Shown here: piece by piece, positions 9,922 to 20,631 of the stretch
Layout of the letters: every line of letters begins with the position of its first letter
Numbering within the stretch: the stretch's first letter is position 1
NCBI GenBank assembly: GCA_037127315.1
Contig: JBBBDQ010000444.1
Location: 50,001-114,000, forward strand
Direction of reading: 5' to 3'
From: Ascarosepion bandense
Taxonomy: Eukaryota; Mollusca; Cephalopoda; Sepiida; Sepiidae
Length of the DNA: 64,000 nucleotides
Notes under the pieces: generated by a model
The model's input: the letters and a program-made list of their open reading frames with translations, nothing else
What the model was told of the DNA's origin: nothing
Database searches by the model: none
Made by a program: the position numbers and the translations under genes

Positions 9922-10879
9922 AAAAATATTTGTCTTGGTAGAACATGCAATAATCTTAAAACTCACAACAAGGACAGATTATTAACAAAAATTATTTAAG
10001 TAGTTGAGAATATTAATGACTCCTCTCCTGTAATAATTCTCCTAAGCAAAGATCCAAATTAAGGCTGCGAAGTGAATACAATTCTACCTCTGGCAGCAGA
10101 CAGCCAGCCAGCCAGGAATGACCATTCTTTGAAAGGTCAGGAACACACTCAGACAGACACACGCTCCTCTGCCATTCTGAAGATGTGATTTTGATCTCGA
10201 AATATTAATGTATAATGAATAGGTAATACCCAAAAACTTCTTTACCTTCCTTTATTTTACTAAACGCATTGTGACAGCCTTCAAGACATAACCATATACC
10301 TATTATACACAATGCTTCAAGCAAATTACGAAACCTTACTAATTCTACCTGTATTGTTTTATGTGGATCTTGAATGTATTTTCTGGTAAATGAATGGATG
10401 GAAATAAACTTGAACAGAATATTGAAAGCCTCTACAATTTGCTGATGATTATTTACTGATATCAAAACATTAAATGAATTATAAGAAATCCTGAAAATGT
10501 CAGATTAAAAATGAATTGAAATAAAAACCAAGAACAAAATAAAAGTTGTGCTCAATTGTATTCTTCCGAAAAAGATCACAAAAATCGGAGATGAACAGTT
10601 GGAAGAAGTCTGGGAATACATTCACTTAAGAAAGTAAAATGCTGTAACACTGTGATTTGGACATCCACCTAAAAGAGGAAGGTGTATTTTTTATCTTGAT
10701 CTGAAGCGTTTATGTGTTATGGTCAGTGGATGTGATTTTTAAAGTTAGGTCTTCAAAGCATCACTCTTTTAAATGAAGGGGAACAGAAGAATAAATGAAT
10801 AGATGAGGTCAGGCAATAATATGTCAGGCATTGACGATTTCCAGTTGCTGATCCATATTAACAGTCATGTTAATATAGG
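9922..10879. other. No gene seen
   Basis: AT-rich sequence. A minus-strand frame at 10205-10465 (86 codons) is not recognised and has no supporting signals. Confidence 0.4.
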
Positions 10880-11189
10880 ATTGATGTTGTTGTGCAGTGG
10901 ATATCAACTTGGAACAACAACATGGGGAGCCAGGTTCGAATTCCAGTTGAATTCCTTGCATTCACTTCCGTGCAAATACCCTTGGGAAAGGTATTAATCT
11001 GTCATTTCCCTCCAGCTATAGGTTAAATAACAGAACAGATTGGGTTCTATAGCCTTGGCTGGCAATCAGTCTACCACAGAAAGCAATGGCAACCTACTGC
11101 AGGATAATTTTCTGCCCAGTCAGTCATTTCTCTTTGGAGATATGATCGCCCAAAGTGTCTATCACTATCATGTATGGCACTAAACTGAC
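10880..11189 (+). mobile_element. tRNA-headed SINE, family Q
   Basis: Head TTGTGCAGTGGATATC with B box GGTTCGAATTCCAG, body CAGATTGGGTTCTATAGCC, hairpin region around 11130-11150 (partly mismatched), end ATGGCACTAAACTGAC. Confidence 0.85.
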
Positions 11190-11450
11190 AGTACTCTTGA
11201 AAGGGGGACAGATTGTCCCTTATGTACTTCTGATGCCACCTGTTTATGTTACTAGTCACATATCATGACATTGGGATGGGCAGAGGGTTGGTTGGAGGGA
11301 ACAGCTAAGCTGTGAGACTGACACAGCAGGAGTTGTCTGAAAGTGTTAACCTACCTACCAGCCTAGAGCAAGCAAAACCCTGAATAAACCACCTATCTTC
11401 TCTCAACAAGTATCTGAGCAGTCAAATGCAATAAGAAAAAGAGTAAAATA

Positions 11451-11473
<23 letters not shown>

Positions 11474-11481
<8 letters not shown>

Positions 11482-11780
11482 TAATCATATCACCCTGAGC
11501 AAGGCAGTAACACCACTGATGTGCAGGGGGCTACGCAAGAGTGAAAAGATTTGGAAAAGAGAAAGCCGGAAACCACATCCTAAACAGGGAACAAGGGATG
11601 AGCCTCTACACCTGTACAATAGACGTGGGTGGAGTGTGAACTGGGCGATAGTTTAGTCTATCTACTCCAATTGAAAAAAAATAAGAAAAAGAAAAGTGAA
11701 AATATTGGAAAAGAGAAAGCCGGAAACCACATCCTAAACAGGGAACAAGGGATGAGCCTCTACACCTGTACAATAGATGT
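11474..11780 (-). mobile_element. Dimeric P repeat
   Basis: Reverse orientation. The full monomer (11474-11671) starts in a poly-T tract on the plus strand next to a (TA)n microsatellite and is joined to a truncated monomer (about 11697-11780). Same dimer design as the plus-strand copies at 2371 and 3811. Confidence 0.7.
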
Positions 11781-11949
11781 GGCCCGGTATATTCTTTTAA
11801 TTAGTACTCAGTATGTAGCAAGGACCTGGTAAGAGATGGTGAGATGAGTTAGAGAGATGTTATGGTAAATTTTGCTGGTATTCAGTTTGCTTGCCAGAAA
11901 TCAGCAACACAGTTTCTTTCTTCTTTATAATTCAGTCCAAACTTTTGGT

Positions 11950-12420
11950 TTCCTGGGTATGACAGTAAACCACATTCGGCAGCAAGGCCTCTGATTGGGA
12001 GATTTTGAGGAGTGTGGAACCACCTCTTAATTGCTGTTGTTGCCACCTTGACCTGGGATGGTAGCACCTGTTAGGGTCCTTGCTATGAACAAATTGTGGA
12101 CCCCTGAAATGGGGGTAAAAACACTATGAAAGTATAAAAATATATTTTTATAGTAAATAATACTACCAATATATTTTGAAAAAGAAAAATATGAAAAAAA
12201 CAAAAATTACCAGCTATAAATTTTTGAAAAGAAAAAAATTCCCAGCAATACATTTGACTCTCGACAAAAACCCTCATTATAAAAATACATCAACGAAACC
12301 TGATCTACAAACTGATTTCTTAGAATGAATACATAATCTGTTCATATGAACCTATAATAAAAATCTTGTCAGCATTAAATAACCCATAGTGCTTGATATG
12401 TTGTAAAACAAAATAAACCA
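11950..12420 (+). mobile_element. Family T repeat
   Basis: GGTATGACAGTAAACCACAT, GGCAGCAAGGCCTCTGATTG, CACCTCTTAATTGCTGTTGT, then A-rich sequence with short degenerate repeats and a 3' end GCTTGATATGTTGTAAAACA. Same order as 9125-9921 without the large minisatellite. Confidence 0.6.
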
Positions 12421-12469
12421 AACCAAACTGGAGAACAAAATGATATAAATTCTTAGCAAATTCCCTCGA

Positions 12470-12840
12470 TATAAGGCCCAAGAGCCGCTCAAGGTGGAAC
12501 TTAATGAATGAGGTTTGTTATGTGAACATGGAAGTAGGAAGTGAAGATTATATGAGGGTATGTTGGATAGATAATGACTTGACTCTAGACTTAAAGAGAT
12601 TAAGATTATAGTGTTTGGGAAAACATCTATGTGGGAGCCTGTTTTACAAAGTACTAGTTCTTGAGAAGAAGCTTTCTGAATGGAACGTCCTTCTTACCAA
12701 AGAAATAAAGAAGGAACGAGGATGATTCAACCCTGTTGGGAGGATGTAGAAAGGCAGGTCTTGGCTCCAAAGGCTTGAGCTAGTAGCACTACAGAGCACA
12801 TTTACAAAATGTTTACTGCTTCTTTTTTTTTTTTTTTTTT
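12470..12840 (-). pseudogene. LINE family J 3' remnant, heavily decayed
   Basis: The plus strand shows the reverse complement of the J-family C-terminal region in the usual order (GGGAAAACATCTATGTGGGA, AGTTCTTGAGAAGAAGCTTT, GAATGGAACG). Compare 1840-2240 and 59863-60201. No frame stays open. Confidence 0.35.
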
Positions 12841-13032
12841 CTGTTTTTAAACATTTGGTAAATGTTCTGAATCCAAAAATTAAAAAAAAAAAGGTTCAAG
12901 AATTTTAACTGTTGCCCTCTGATGCTAAGTATTTTATTCTCATGCAGTCAAAAAAATAAAAAATGAATATTATTAGTTGTTATTTATTACCAAACTGTAC
13001 AGCATCAAAACTTTAGCCAAAAAGAGAAATAT

Positions 13033-13340
13033 GTCAGTCAGTTAAGTGCCATGCGCGATACACGCTTGGGTGATCATGTCTCTTTCGAGACATGACTGAC
13101 TGGGCAGAAGATTATCCCGCAGTAGGTTGCCATTGCTTTCTGCGGTAGACTGGTTGCCGACCAAGGCTATAGAATCCAATCTGTCCTATTATTTAACCCA
13201 TAACTGGAGGGAAGAGACAGATTAATACCTTTTCCAAGGGTATTTGCGCGTAAGTGAATGCAAGGAATTCAACTGGAATTCGAACTCGGTTCCCCGATTT
13301 CTCGTTCCGAGCCGATATCCACTGCGCCACAACGCACATC
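13033..13340 (-). mobile_element. tRNA-headed SINE, family Q, full length
   Basis: Minus orientation from CACAACGCACATC (tRNA head end, 13340) to GTCAGTCAGTTAAGTGCC (3' end, 13033). The possible target duplication ATATGT flanks both sides (left at about 13029-13034, right at about 13341-13346). Hairpin CATGTCTC-TTTC-GAGACATG is intact. Confidence 0.85.
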
Positions 13341-13549
13341 TATATGTAGCAGTCTAAAAATAGATATGTAACATTGTACCTTTCACCTCAGGCTCTCTAA
13401 TGGTTATCTCGCATTTAAAGATACCTTGATGGAGTTATAAAAGTTGTTACCTTTGATATTGTTCATGTTATTCATTGTAGAAAGCTCTCCCCCGCTCATA
13501 TTATAACTTGCACTTCTCACATATGAAACTTTCTTTCAACTTCTTGATT

Positions 13550-13860
13550 TACTGTCAACTTTGATCTCCAAGAATTTAAATGCAATGTCAATCTTCTTCT
13601 TCTTCCTCCTTAAAATCTGTTCTTCTATTGTCCTTTCCCCTCGATAGTTTCCTCAGTTTCCTTCTTGCTTTCCTGTCCATTACAATTTTCAAAGATTTAA
13701 ATACAATATCAGTCACCATCTTTTGACTTTTCTAATCTTGTTCCTTTATTGTCTTATTCCTCAATGCCATTTTCTCATTTTTTTACTCTCAATAACCCCC
13801 TTGAGTCTTAGTGGCTTTATCATCTTGTTTGTGATAAAATAATTTAAAAGAAAATTCCTT
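13550..13860 (+). mobile_element. LINE family J 3' end
   Basis: Contains GATCTCCAAGAATTTAAATG (the NLQEFK-type end of the ORF) twice in degenerate form (about 13562 and 13690), then TTAGTGGCTTTATCATCTTG and GTGATAAAATAATTTAAA. Corresponds to 45350-45545. Two partial ends in tandem suggest a duplication. Confidence 0.45.
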
Positions 13861-14448
13861 TTGTTATTGCACTTTTTAAATTGACCAATTTTCGCACCTG
13901 CTTCAGATGAAAATGGCATCTACTCAAAAAGATTTTTAAATAATCCAATTTGTTTGTAGTATTGTATAATATTCATGGCTTTGAGCATTTTCTTTTTCAA
14001 ATGTCCTCTATCACCCAAAAATACATACTTACTAATGTTTTTTTATTTTTATTCATAGCTAATTTGCTTCAAAACCAAACACACCATTATTTTATTCTGA
14101 TAATATGATAAAGAAGTGGAATATTAGAAAATCAAAATAGATATTATTAGTTGTTATGTATTACCAAACTCTACAGCATTGCAACTCCTAGCCAAAAATA
14201 GGAATATGGAGCAGCCCAAAAATAGGAATATGTCTGCAAAAGAAGTTATTTAAAAATCAATATTGAGTGTGTCTGTCTTTTATTTTTCTCTTTTTTTTTT
14301 TCCGTATTTTTTTTTTTTTTAACTATTGCTTCTAGTCTTAATGGCATTGACCTCACTAGATTTGTGCAAATAGTCATGGGGTTGTTTTTTTTGTTTTTTT
14401 TTAACCAGTCTGACAATACACTGTCATTCAATTCTTTTTTCTTCATCC
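13861..14448. other. No gene seen
   Basis: AT-rich. A 26 bp motif with CAGCCCAAAAATAGGAATATG is tandemly duplicated at about 14190-14235. Poly-T tracts at 14290-14320 and 14384-14402 create spurious lysine- or phenylalanine-rich frames. Confidence 0.4.
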
Positions 14449-14795
14449 TGGTTATGCCAATAAATGACATCCAGGCTTTGGGAAATTTGAGATTTTCAGG
14501 AGCACGGAACCAACTCTTAATTGATGTTGTTCTCAGGTCCACCCTGACTCAGGGTGGTAGCACCTGTTAGGGTCCCAGCTGTAAGCAAATAGTAAACCTT
14601 CTAAACAAAAATCAACAGTACATTTTTATAACAAAATGATAATCATGGCAATACTAAAAAATACATTTTAACAGTAAAATTATCAGCAATACATATCTAC
14701 AAACTATATCTAAAATAATAAAATTACATACAAAATATTTAGATTTCAGTATTAAATGACCCATAGAGGTGTTGATATGCCACTAAACAAAATCA
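14449..14795 (+). mobile_element. Family T repeat
   Basis: Starts near GGTTATGCCAATAAATGACA, continues CCAACTCTTAATTGATGTTG, CAGGTCCACCCTGACTCAGG, GTAGCACCTGTTAGGGTCCC, and ends GTTGATATGCCACTAAACAA. Confidence 0.6.
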
Positions 14796-14915
14796 ACTAA
14801 TTCTGATTTGTTGGATGGTCATCATTTTTCTCTATTCTGCTTCATCCTTACTCTCTTTGAATCATTTTAAACCAATGTCTCTCAAAATTTTTTTTTTATT
14901 CATTGTATACTTATT

Positions 14916-15221
14916 GATGTGCATTGTGGTCCAGTGGATATCGGCTCGGAACGAGAAATCGGAGAGCTAAGTTCAAATTCCAGTTGAATCCACTGTATTC
15001 ACTTACGCGCAGATACCTCTGGGGAAAGGTATTCATCTGTCTCTTCCCCCCAGTTATGGGTTAAATAATAGGACAGATTGGGTTCTATAGCCTTGGTCGG
15101 CAACCAGTCTACCGCAGAAAGCAATGGCAACCTACTGCAGGATAATCTTCTGCCCAGTCAGTCATGTCTTGAAAGAGACATGATCACCCAAGCATGTATC
15201 ACGTATGGCACTTAACTGACC
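14916..15221 (+). mobile_element. tRNA-headed SINE, family Q, full length
   Basis: Head GATGTGCATTGTGGTCCAGT, B box AGTTCAAATTCC, body CAGATTGGGTTCTATAGCC, terminal hairpin CATGTCTTGAAAGAGACATG (one G-T pair, loop changed to GAAA), end GGCACTTAACTGAC. Confidence 0.85.
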
Positions 15222-15415
15222 ACACTTATTGAATAAATAAAACCCTGGAATGCACTTTAAGTTTTAATAAGAAAAAATTAGTCATGAAATGTGAAAATAT
15301 GAAACTTTATTATAGAATTCCCAAAGAAGATGAATGTTACAGTTTTAATTTAAAGGGGTTTATGAAGAATCTGTTGTTCTTTATACAGGCCAAAAATGAT
15401 TTACTTACATCCCTA

Positions 15416-16150
15416 GAGGAAAGGATCATCCATCCCTTCATAGGGATTAAGGAACTTAGTATTCAATTTAAACAGACTTGACTTAGGCTTGGAAGCTTTG
15501 TTTCTCTAGCTTTGTAAAAATAAATTTGTAAATATAAAAGAGGAAAGGATTATCCATCCCTTCGTAGAGATTAAGGAACTTAGTATCCAGTTTGAAATAA
15601 ATTTGTAAATATAAAAGAGGAAAGGATTATCCATCCCTTCGTAGAGATTAAGGAACTTAGTATCCAGTTTGAAATAAATTTGTAAATATAAAAGAGGAAA
15701 GGATTATCCATCCCTTCGTAGAGATTAAGGAACTTAGTATCCAGTTTGAAATAAATTTGTAAATATAAAAGAGGAAAGGATTATTCATCCCTTCGTAGAG
15801 ATTAAGGAACTTAGTATCCAGTTTGAAATAAATTTGTAAATATAAAAGAGGAAAGGATTATCCATCCCTTCGTAGAGATTAAGGAACTTAGTATCCAGTT
15901 TGAAATAAATTTGTAAATATAAAAGAGGAAAGGATTATCCATCCCTTCGTAGAGATTAAGGAACTTAGTATCCAGTTTGAAATAAATTTGTAAATATAAA
16001 AGAGGAAAGGATTATCCATCCCTTCGTAGAGATTAAGGAACTTAGTATCCAGTTTGAAATAAATTTGTAAATATAAAAGAGGAAAGGATTATCCATCCCT
16101 TCGTAGAGATTAAGGAACTTAGTATCCAGTTTGAATTAAATTTGTAAATA
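15416..16150 (+). repeat. 77 bp minisatellite, about 8 copies plus a founder-like copy
   Basis: Exact 77 bp spacing of GAGGAAAGGATTATCCATCC from 15540 onward (15540, 15617, 15694 and so on). A divergent copy at 15416 is followed by non-repeated sequence (CAGACTTGACTTAGGC) that also follows the related single unit at 17526, so the array probably arose by duplication of part of an older dispersed repeat. Confidence 0.9.
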
Positions 16151-16266
16151 TAAATATAATTCATAAATTGCTCTACTGTCAACTTCGGTTGCAACTTCAG
16201 GGTACATTAATCTGTCCGCTGCACACTGGTTTAAACTGATGCCTTATTTTTCCCGTATATCTTAAT

Positions 16267-16336
16267 TGGGATGTGTCATGATGCAGTGGATATCGGCTCG
16301 GAACGAGAAATTGGGAAGCCGAGTTCGAATGCAGAG
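16267..16336 (+). mobile_element. SINE family Q head only
   Basis: About 70 bp of the tRNA-like head (GATGCAGTGGATATCGGCTC through GAGTTCGAATGC) and then unrelated sequence: a truncated 3' end, unusual because retroposed copies normally lose their 5' ends. Confidence 0.6.
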
Positions 16337-16449
16337 AAAAATCATTTAAAGTTCAGACTCGAATATTGGGCCAGAAAAAGAAAATACTGAAAATTCAATT
16401 CATCAGTACAATTTTGCGAACTGCTATCCACGTAACCAGTCAGACCAAA

Positions 16450-16730
16450 ATAAATTTCTCCCTTGCTTGGGGAACAACTGCTTTTATTGGGTGATCAATT
16501 TTTTCCATTGGCCGACAACTCAGAGAGGACGCTAAATATTTGCATATATTTTTATAGCGACTCCTGCGACGAACTTGTTTTTTATTTTAAATATTCCTTC
16601 TTCAGCATGTTATGCCGAATATGTGCCCCTTTTTTCTGTTTGGGTCTGTAATTTTTTTTTTCGCCGCATTTTCCGTTGTAGTATTAACACGACACACTGT
16701 CGCTTGGTTTGACAAGGTAAGTCGTCGTTT
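16450..16730 (+). promoter_or_regulatory. CpG-rich patch with a strong splice donor
   Basis: This stretch has more CG dinucleotides than its surroundings (GACTCCTGCGACGAAC, TTTTTCGCCGCATTTTCCG, AACACGACACACTGTCGC) and ends in a consensus 5' splice site AAG|GTAAGT with the exon edge at 16716. It could be a first exon and promoter of a host or element transcript. No coding sequence is recognised (62- and 69-codon frames overlap it), so this is a weak call. Confidence 0.25.
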
Positions 16731-17283
16731 TCTTCGCTATACATATGAGATGAGTTTTGGTTCGGAACAGTTATGGAAAGTATGCGTTACAATTTTCACC
16801 TTGCAAATATTTATTTTTTGATGTGTCCATATTGCAATAATGGCTCAATATGCAATGAGCATCACTGTAGTTCATGGATGTGAAAACAGACAAAGGAAAT
16901 TCTTCCATTACCCTAGTGTTTTTCAACTATTTTTACTTCAGGGTGCAGTTGTAGAATAATTAAAACTTAAAATAAAGGAAACATTAATCTTGAAGGCCCT
17001 TTAAAGGTTTGCCATGCCATTCACCATAGAGTTTTGAAGAAAATGGCCTTTAATGGTTACCATTTTTTACCTCAGAATATTAGCAGTTTTCATTTAAAGG
17101 GATTTTTGGAAGAATCAATTTTTTTTTTTAAAGGAGCCAATAATAACCGATTTAAATCTATTGAGTGGTGAGATGTACTAGGAAGAGGAAAAAAGTCAAA
17201 CAATTATGTCCTGACCCCATAAAGAAAATGTATTGAGCAAAATTTCATGGAAAAATTAGCTTGGGGGAGGTGTTAAAATGGAA
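16731..17283. other. No gene seen
   Basis: AT-rich sequence without recognised repeats. Confidence 0.4.
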
Positions 17284-17507
17284 TGTCCTACACTCCCTAT
17301 CACCTATGTAGACTGACTATATTAGTCGGCATATATAGTGAGCACAGACGATACCTGTGACTTGCTTTGGCAATTACTAGCCTGCAACCAGATTCCCTGT
17401 CTTGCCGTAGTGTATTCTCTTTATAATAAACCTCTCTTCTTCCCTCTACACACATGTTGCTGTTCTTTCACTCGAGTACCACCTTCATAACCTCTTTAAA
17501 GGATACA
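17284..17507 (+). mobile_element. Possible solo LTR
   Basis: Starts TGTCCTACACTCC and ends GGATACA, so it has TG...CA ends. Internally it has a TATA-like GGCATATATAGTGAGC and a polyadenylation-like TATAATAAACC followed by a pyrimidine-rich stretch, as in retrotransposon LTRs. ATATTGGGGAAGGC, immediately after, could be the start of a primer-binding region. No second LTR or gag-pol is seen. Confidence 0.35.
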
Positions 17508-17519
17508 ATATTGGGGAAG

Positions 17520-17690
17520 GCAAAAGAGAAAGGATTATCCACCCTTTCTTAGAGATTAAGGAACTTAGTATCTAGTCTATGATATTAAATGACAAAGACT
17601 TGACTTAGACATGGAAGACGTGTGCTTGGCGTCTCTAGCTTTTGAAAAATAAAGATTTATTTTAAATATGAAAATAATTACTCTTCTGTG
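17520..17690 (+). repeat. Dispersed relative of the 77 bp unit
   Basis: GAGAAAGGATTATCCACCCT and AGAGATTAAGGAACTTAGTA match the unit at 15540-16150, but the copy is single and extends into GACTTGACTTAGACATGGAA, as at 15474. Confidence 0.6.
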
Positions 17691-18098
17691 AAATTGGATC
17701 CTTCAGAATGAACACATTGGTGTGCCCAGGTGCACCTGTTAAGAACCGCTGCATTTGAATCTAAACTCTAAAGTGTTGCTAAGATTGAATGATGGACCGT
17801 GAGCTATGAATATTACAAGGCCAATATATCCAAAGCTTCTATGAATGATTCAGAATAATATTGACTAAGAGATTTTGAAATGTAAAAATTGTTACAAAAT
17901 TTACTGTGAATAGAATCAATATAAGGAACATAATATTTTTGTGATAGGAATATACAATAAGAACCTAACGCTTGTTTATATCTAAGTTTTTAAATAGTTT
18001 TAATGTACATTTACTATCCAGCACAAATGTTGAACTGATATCCTTCGGCTAATGAAAAATTGTGCTTTAATAAGTTGACCTGTTCTACCTGCAGTTGA
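17691..18098. other. No gene seen
   Basis: AT-rich sequence; nothing recognised. Confidence 0.4.
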
Positions 18099-18440
18099 AC
18101 TGGGTTCTGTACGAACATTGGGTTCTGCATGAACATTGGGTTCTATATAAACATTGTGGTCTGTATAAACATTGTGGTTTGTATAAACATTGTGGTCTGT
18201 ATAAACATTGGGTTCTGTATAAGCATTGAGGTCTGTATAAACATTGGGTTCTATATAAGCATTGTGGTTTGTATAAACATTGTGGTCTGTATAAACATTG
18301 GGTTCTGTATAAGCATCGAGGTCTGTATAAACATTGGGTTCTATATAAACATTGAGGTCTGTATAAACATTGAGGTCTGTATAAACGTTGAGTTCTTTAT
18401 AAACGTTGAGTTCTGTATAAACATTGAGTTCTATCTAAAC
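18099..18440 (+). repeat. 18 bp minisatellite, about 19 copies
   Basis: Unit resembles TCTGTATAAACATTGNGG with GG/GT/GA variants. Because 18 is a multiple of three and the unit has no stop in one frame, a 147-codon frame (18129-18572) with repeating C-I-N-I motifs stays open. There is no other sign of a gene. Confidence 0.9.
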
Positions 18441-18459
18441 TTATGGTTTTCTGCTGGAG

Positions 18460-19020
18460 AGATACAAAATCCATTTGAATGGGCAAGGGCCAAAAATTTA
18501 CACATGTTCAGGCTCCCCACATTAAACCTTGATTTTGTGTCACACCCTTTTATAGTGGGGGTGACAAGGTAAATATCTATAAAATCCATTTGCCTTTGGC
18601 TGGGATTTATGTTTTAACCCAAACTCCAGGCTTTACCCCTCCCTTGGAAAGGGGCCGAGTTTATTACCTGGTGCCTGAGGCATCCCCAAAAAATAAAGTG
18701 CCAAGGGGTTTTGGAAATTTTTTCCATGGTACTGCCGATAAACCCACCCTAAACTGACCATGTGTCACATCTGCTGCATGGTGGGAGCACAGGTAAATAT
18801 CATAAAATCCAGTTCTCTTTGGATTGATATTTATATTTTAACCCAAGTCCTAAGTAGGGGGGGGCTGAGTTTATTGACTGGCATCTGAGGGTTCTCCAAC
18901 AGGGAAAGTGCTGAGGGGACTTTGGAATTATTTGCATGGTATTGCCATTAAACCCTTTTTAAACCTTGAACTTATGCCACATCTGGTTGCGACAAAATCT
19001 ATTTGCCTGGTGAAGTCATA
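18460..19020 (+). repeat. About 224 bp direct repeat, two copies and flanking fragments
   Basis: GGTAAATATC(T)ATAAAATCC occurs at 18568 and 18792 and is followed in both by TTTTAACCCAA, then GAGTTTATT and CTGAGG, CATGGTA and TAAACCC. A partial third copy begins near 19003 (ACAAAATCTATTTGCCTGG) and another precedes 18550. Identity looks moderate, so the duplication is old. Confidence 0.7.
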
Positions 19021-19063
19021 TAGGATTAGTTCAACAATATCAATTAAACTTTTGGAACTTTGA

Positions 19064-19190
19064 CATGGTGTAATGATTCGCAAGTGTGCCTCAATAGATC
19101 AATTGTGACTTAGTAGTGAGTTCTATTTTCACTGGGTGCTCCATATTTTCAGCCTTGTGCCACATCTAAGCAGTACTAAATAAATTACTA
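19064..19190 (+). mobile_element. tRNA-like SINE, family R
   Basis: CATGGTGTAATGATTCGCAAG (A box TGGTGTAATG), GTGAGTTCTATTTTCACTGG (degraded B box) and CTTGTGCCACATCTAAGC. Other copies are at 41704, 48040(-), 48645, 57612(-) and 57758(-). Confidence 0.6.
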
Positions 19191-19914
19191 TATCAATGAA
19201 ACTTGGCAAAACTGTTTTCACTTTTAGTTGCATTTCCCAAGAACCTCTCAACATCATAAGGTTAGAATTTGTTTTTCTGAACTGAAAGTCAATCATTCTA
19301 CTATAATAAAGACTGTTGTGTGTGTGTATATATATATATATATTTTAGAGCTAAACAAAGCCAAATTTTAAAATTTTTTCACTTACAACTAAATCTAAAA
19401 GCAGTGTTGTCCAAAATCTAAAAATAGACATTGATTGTTATTAATCAAACCCATCTTGTTTTTTCTGTGATGTAAATTTTTGAACTTCCACTGCGTTGGG
19501 GCGCTCTCCACTTTTCCACGGAAATGGACTATTTGAATCACTATATAAAATAGTAGTGATTATACCTCGAGGAAGGAAGTCGAGTGAGTCAGTCAGTCGG
19601 GTATTTCCAGTATTGCACTGGAAGTGTTCTACTAGTCAATCTATCACGTCTCTACAACGATACTGTCTACTAATTACCTTATTCTGTATTCTACTAATCC
19701 TCACCTCTTGTAAATACTTCTCTTTCCTGTCAATACACCTACTTTTATACTATTACGTTGTTTTGTATTATTTCACATAATTCTGTTACCTGACGTAACA
19801 CGCTGGTCATATCTTATTTTATTTTGAGTTTTGAAAGTTGCTGATAATATGTGAAATTCTTTCTTCGGAATTTCATGTAGAAATGATCATACAACACTTT
19901 TGAACTTTGAAATT

Positions 19915-19962
<48 letters not shown>

Positions 19963-20078
19963 AATTAAAAATCAAAGATTTAAAATTTAAAATTTAATAG
20001 TGAAAACGATTTCCAAACAATGATCTAAATAAAAAATTTAAAATGAAATAAAAAAAAACATATTCCCTAAACCCAAAG
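19191..20078. other. Unassigned, with a possible LTR remnant and AT microsatellites
   Basis: (TG/TA)n at about 19318-19342 and a (TA)n of about 40 bp at 19917-19957. The interval 19480-19800 has a TATA-like CACTATATAAAATAG followed by GTCAGTCAGTCGGG and ends CTGACGTAACA, which is LTR-like, but I see no matching partner. The 94-codon frame at 19496-19780 is unrecognised. Confidence 0.3.
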
Positions 20079-20145
20079 TTAAGATTAAACATGCAAACTT
20101 ACATTGATTGTAAAAATCAATGTAAGTTTGCATGTTTAATCTTAA
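20079..20145. repeat. Perfect 31 bp inverted repeat with 5 nt loop
   Basis: TTAAGATTAAACATGCAAAC... (20079-20109) pairs without mismatch with 20115-20145 around the loop GTAAA. The right arm is repeated 103 bp further on within a direct duplication. Confidence 0.95.
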
Positions 20146-20312
20146 ATAGACTCTGCTTAAATAAAAATAAATTAAAAAAAATATCCACGCCAACTATTAT
20201 CGACTCTTGATTGTAAAAATCAATGTAAGTTTGCATGTTTAATCTTAAATAGACTCTGCTTAAATAAAAATAAATTAAAAAAAATATCCACGCCAACTAT
20301 TATCGACTCTTC
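20104..20312 (+). repeat. 103 bp tandem duplication
   Basis: TTGATTGTAAAAATCAATG at 20104 recurs at 20207, and the following sequence (including ATCCACGCCAACTATTATCG) is identical up to the end of the second copy. Identity suggests a very recent event or an assembly duplication. Confidence 0.9.
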
Positions 20313-20599
20313 TAAGAAATCCATAAAGATATAGTCTAGCCAACTGATAATTAGAATTTACAACTGTCTAGAATCAAAGACTCCCATTAATCACTTTAGA
20401 AACACCCCAAATAAATTCCATCGGTCATAGACTGATTTCCCTATCTCGCTAACCCCCACCAAAACCTCTAACTAAACACTTTCCACAAAAAAATTCCAAC
20501 TGTCAATGAAATATCACAATATCAATAAACCCCAGCCAACACCCCTAACAAAACTAAATAAATATAAAGGAAAAGGATTTCCAGTACTTTACACATTGC
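20313..20599. other. No gene seen
   Basis: Moderately A-rich sequence without recognised features. Confidence 0.4.
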
Positions 20600-20631
20600 C
20601 TGATGAGGCATTGAGGCTTCAATGCTGAAAC
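20600..20631 (+). ncRNA. Hammerhead-like core without a clear stem III
   Basis: CTGATGA (20600-20606), an 8 bp hairpin GGCATTGA-GGCT-TCAATGCT closed by a G-T pair, then GAAAC. The two core boxes and stem II fit a hammerhead, but no stem III or stem I pairing is visible, so this is either a dead relic or chance. Confidence 0.25.

Noticed and set aside
18129..18572. 147-codon frame rich in CINI repeats
   Set aside because: An 18 bp tandem repeat stays open because 18 is divisible by three; no signal, domain or conservation visible.
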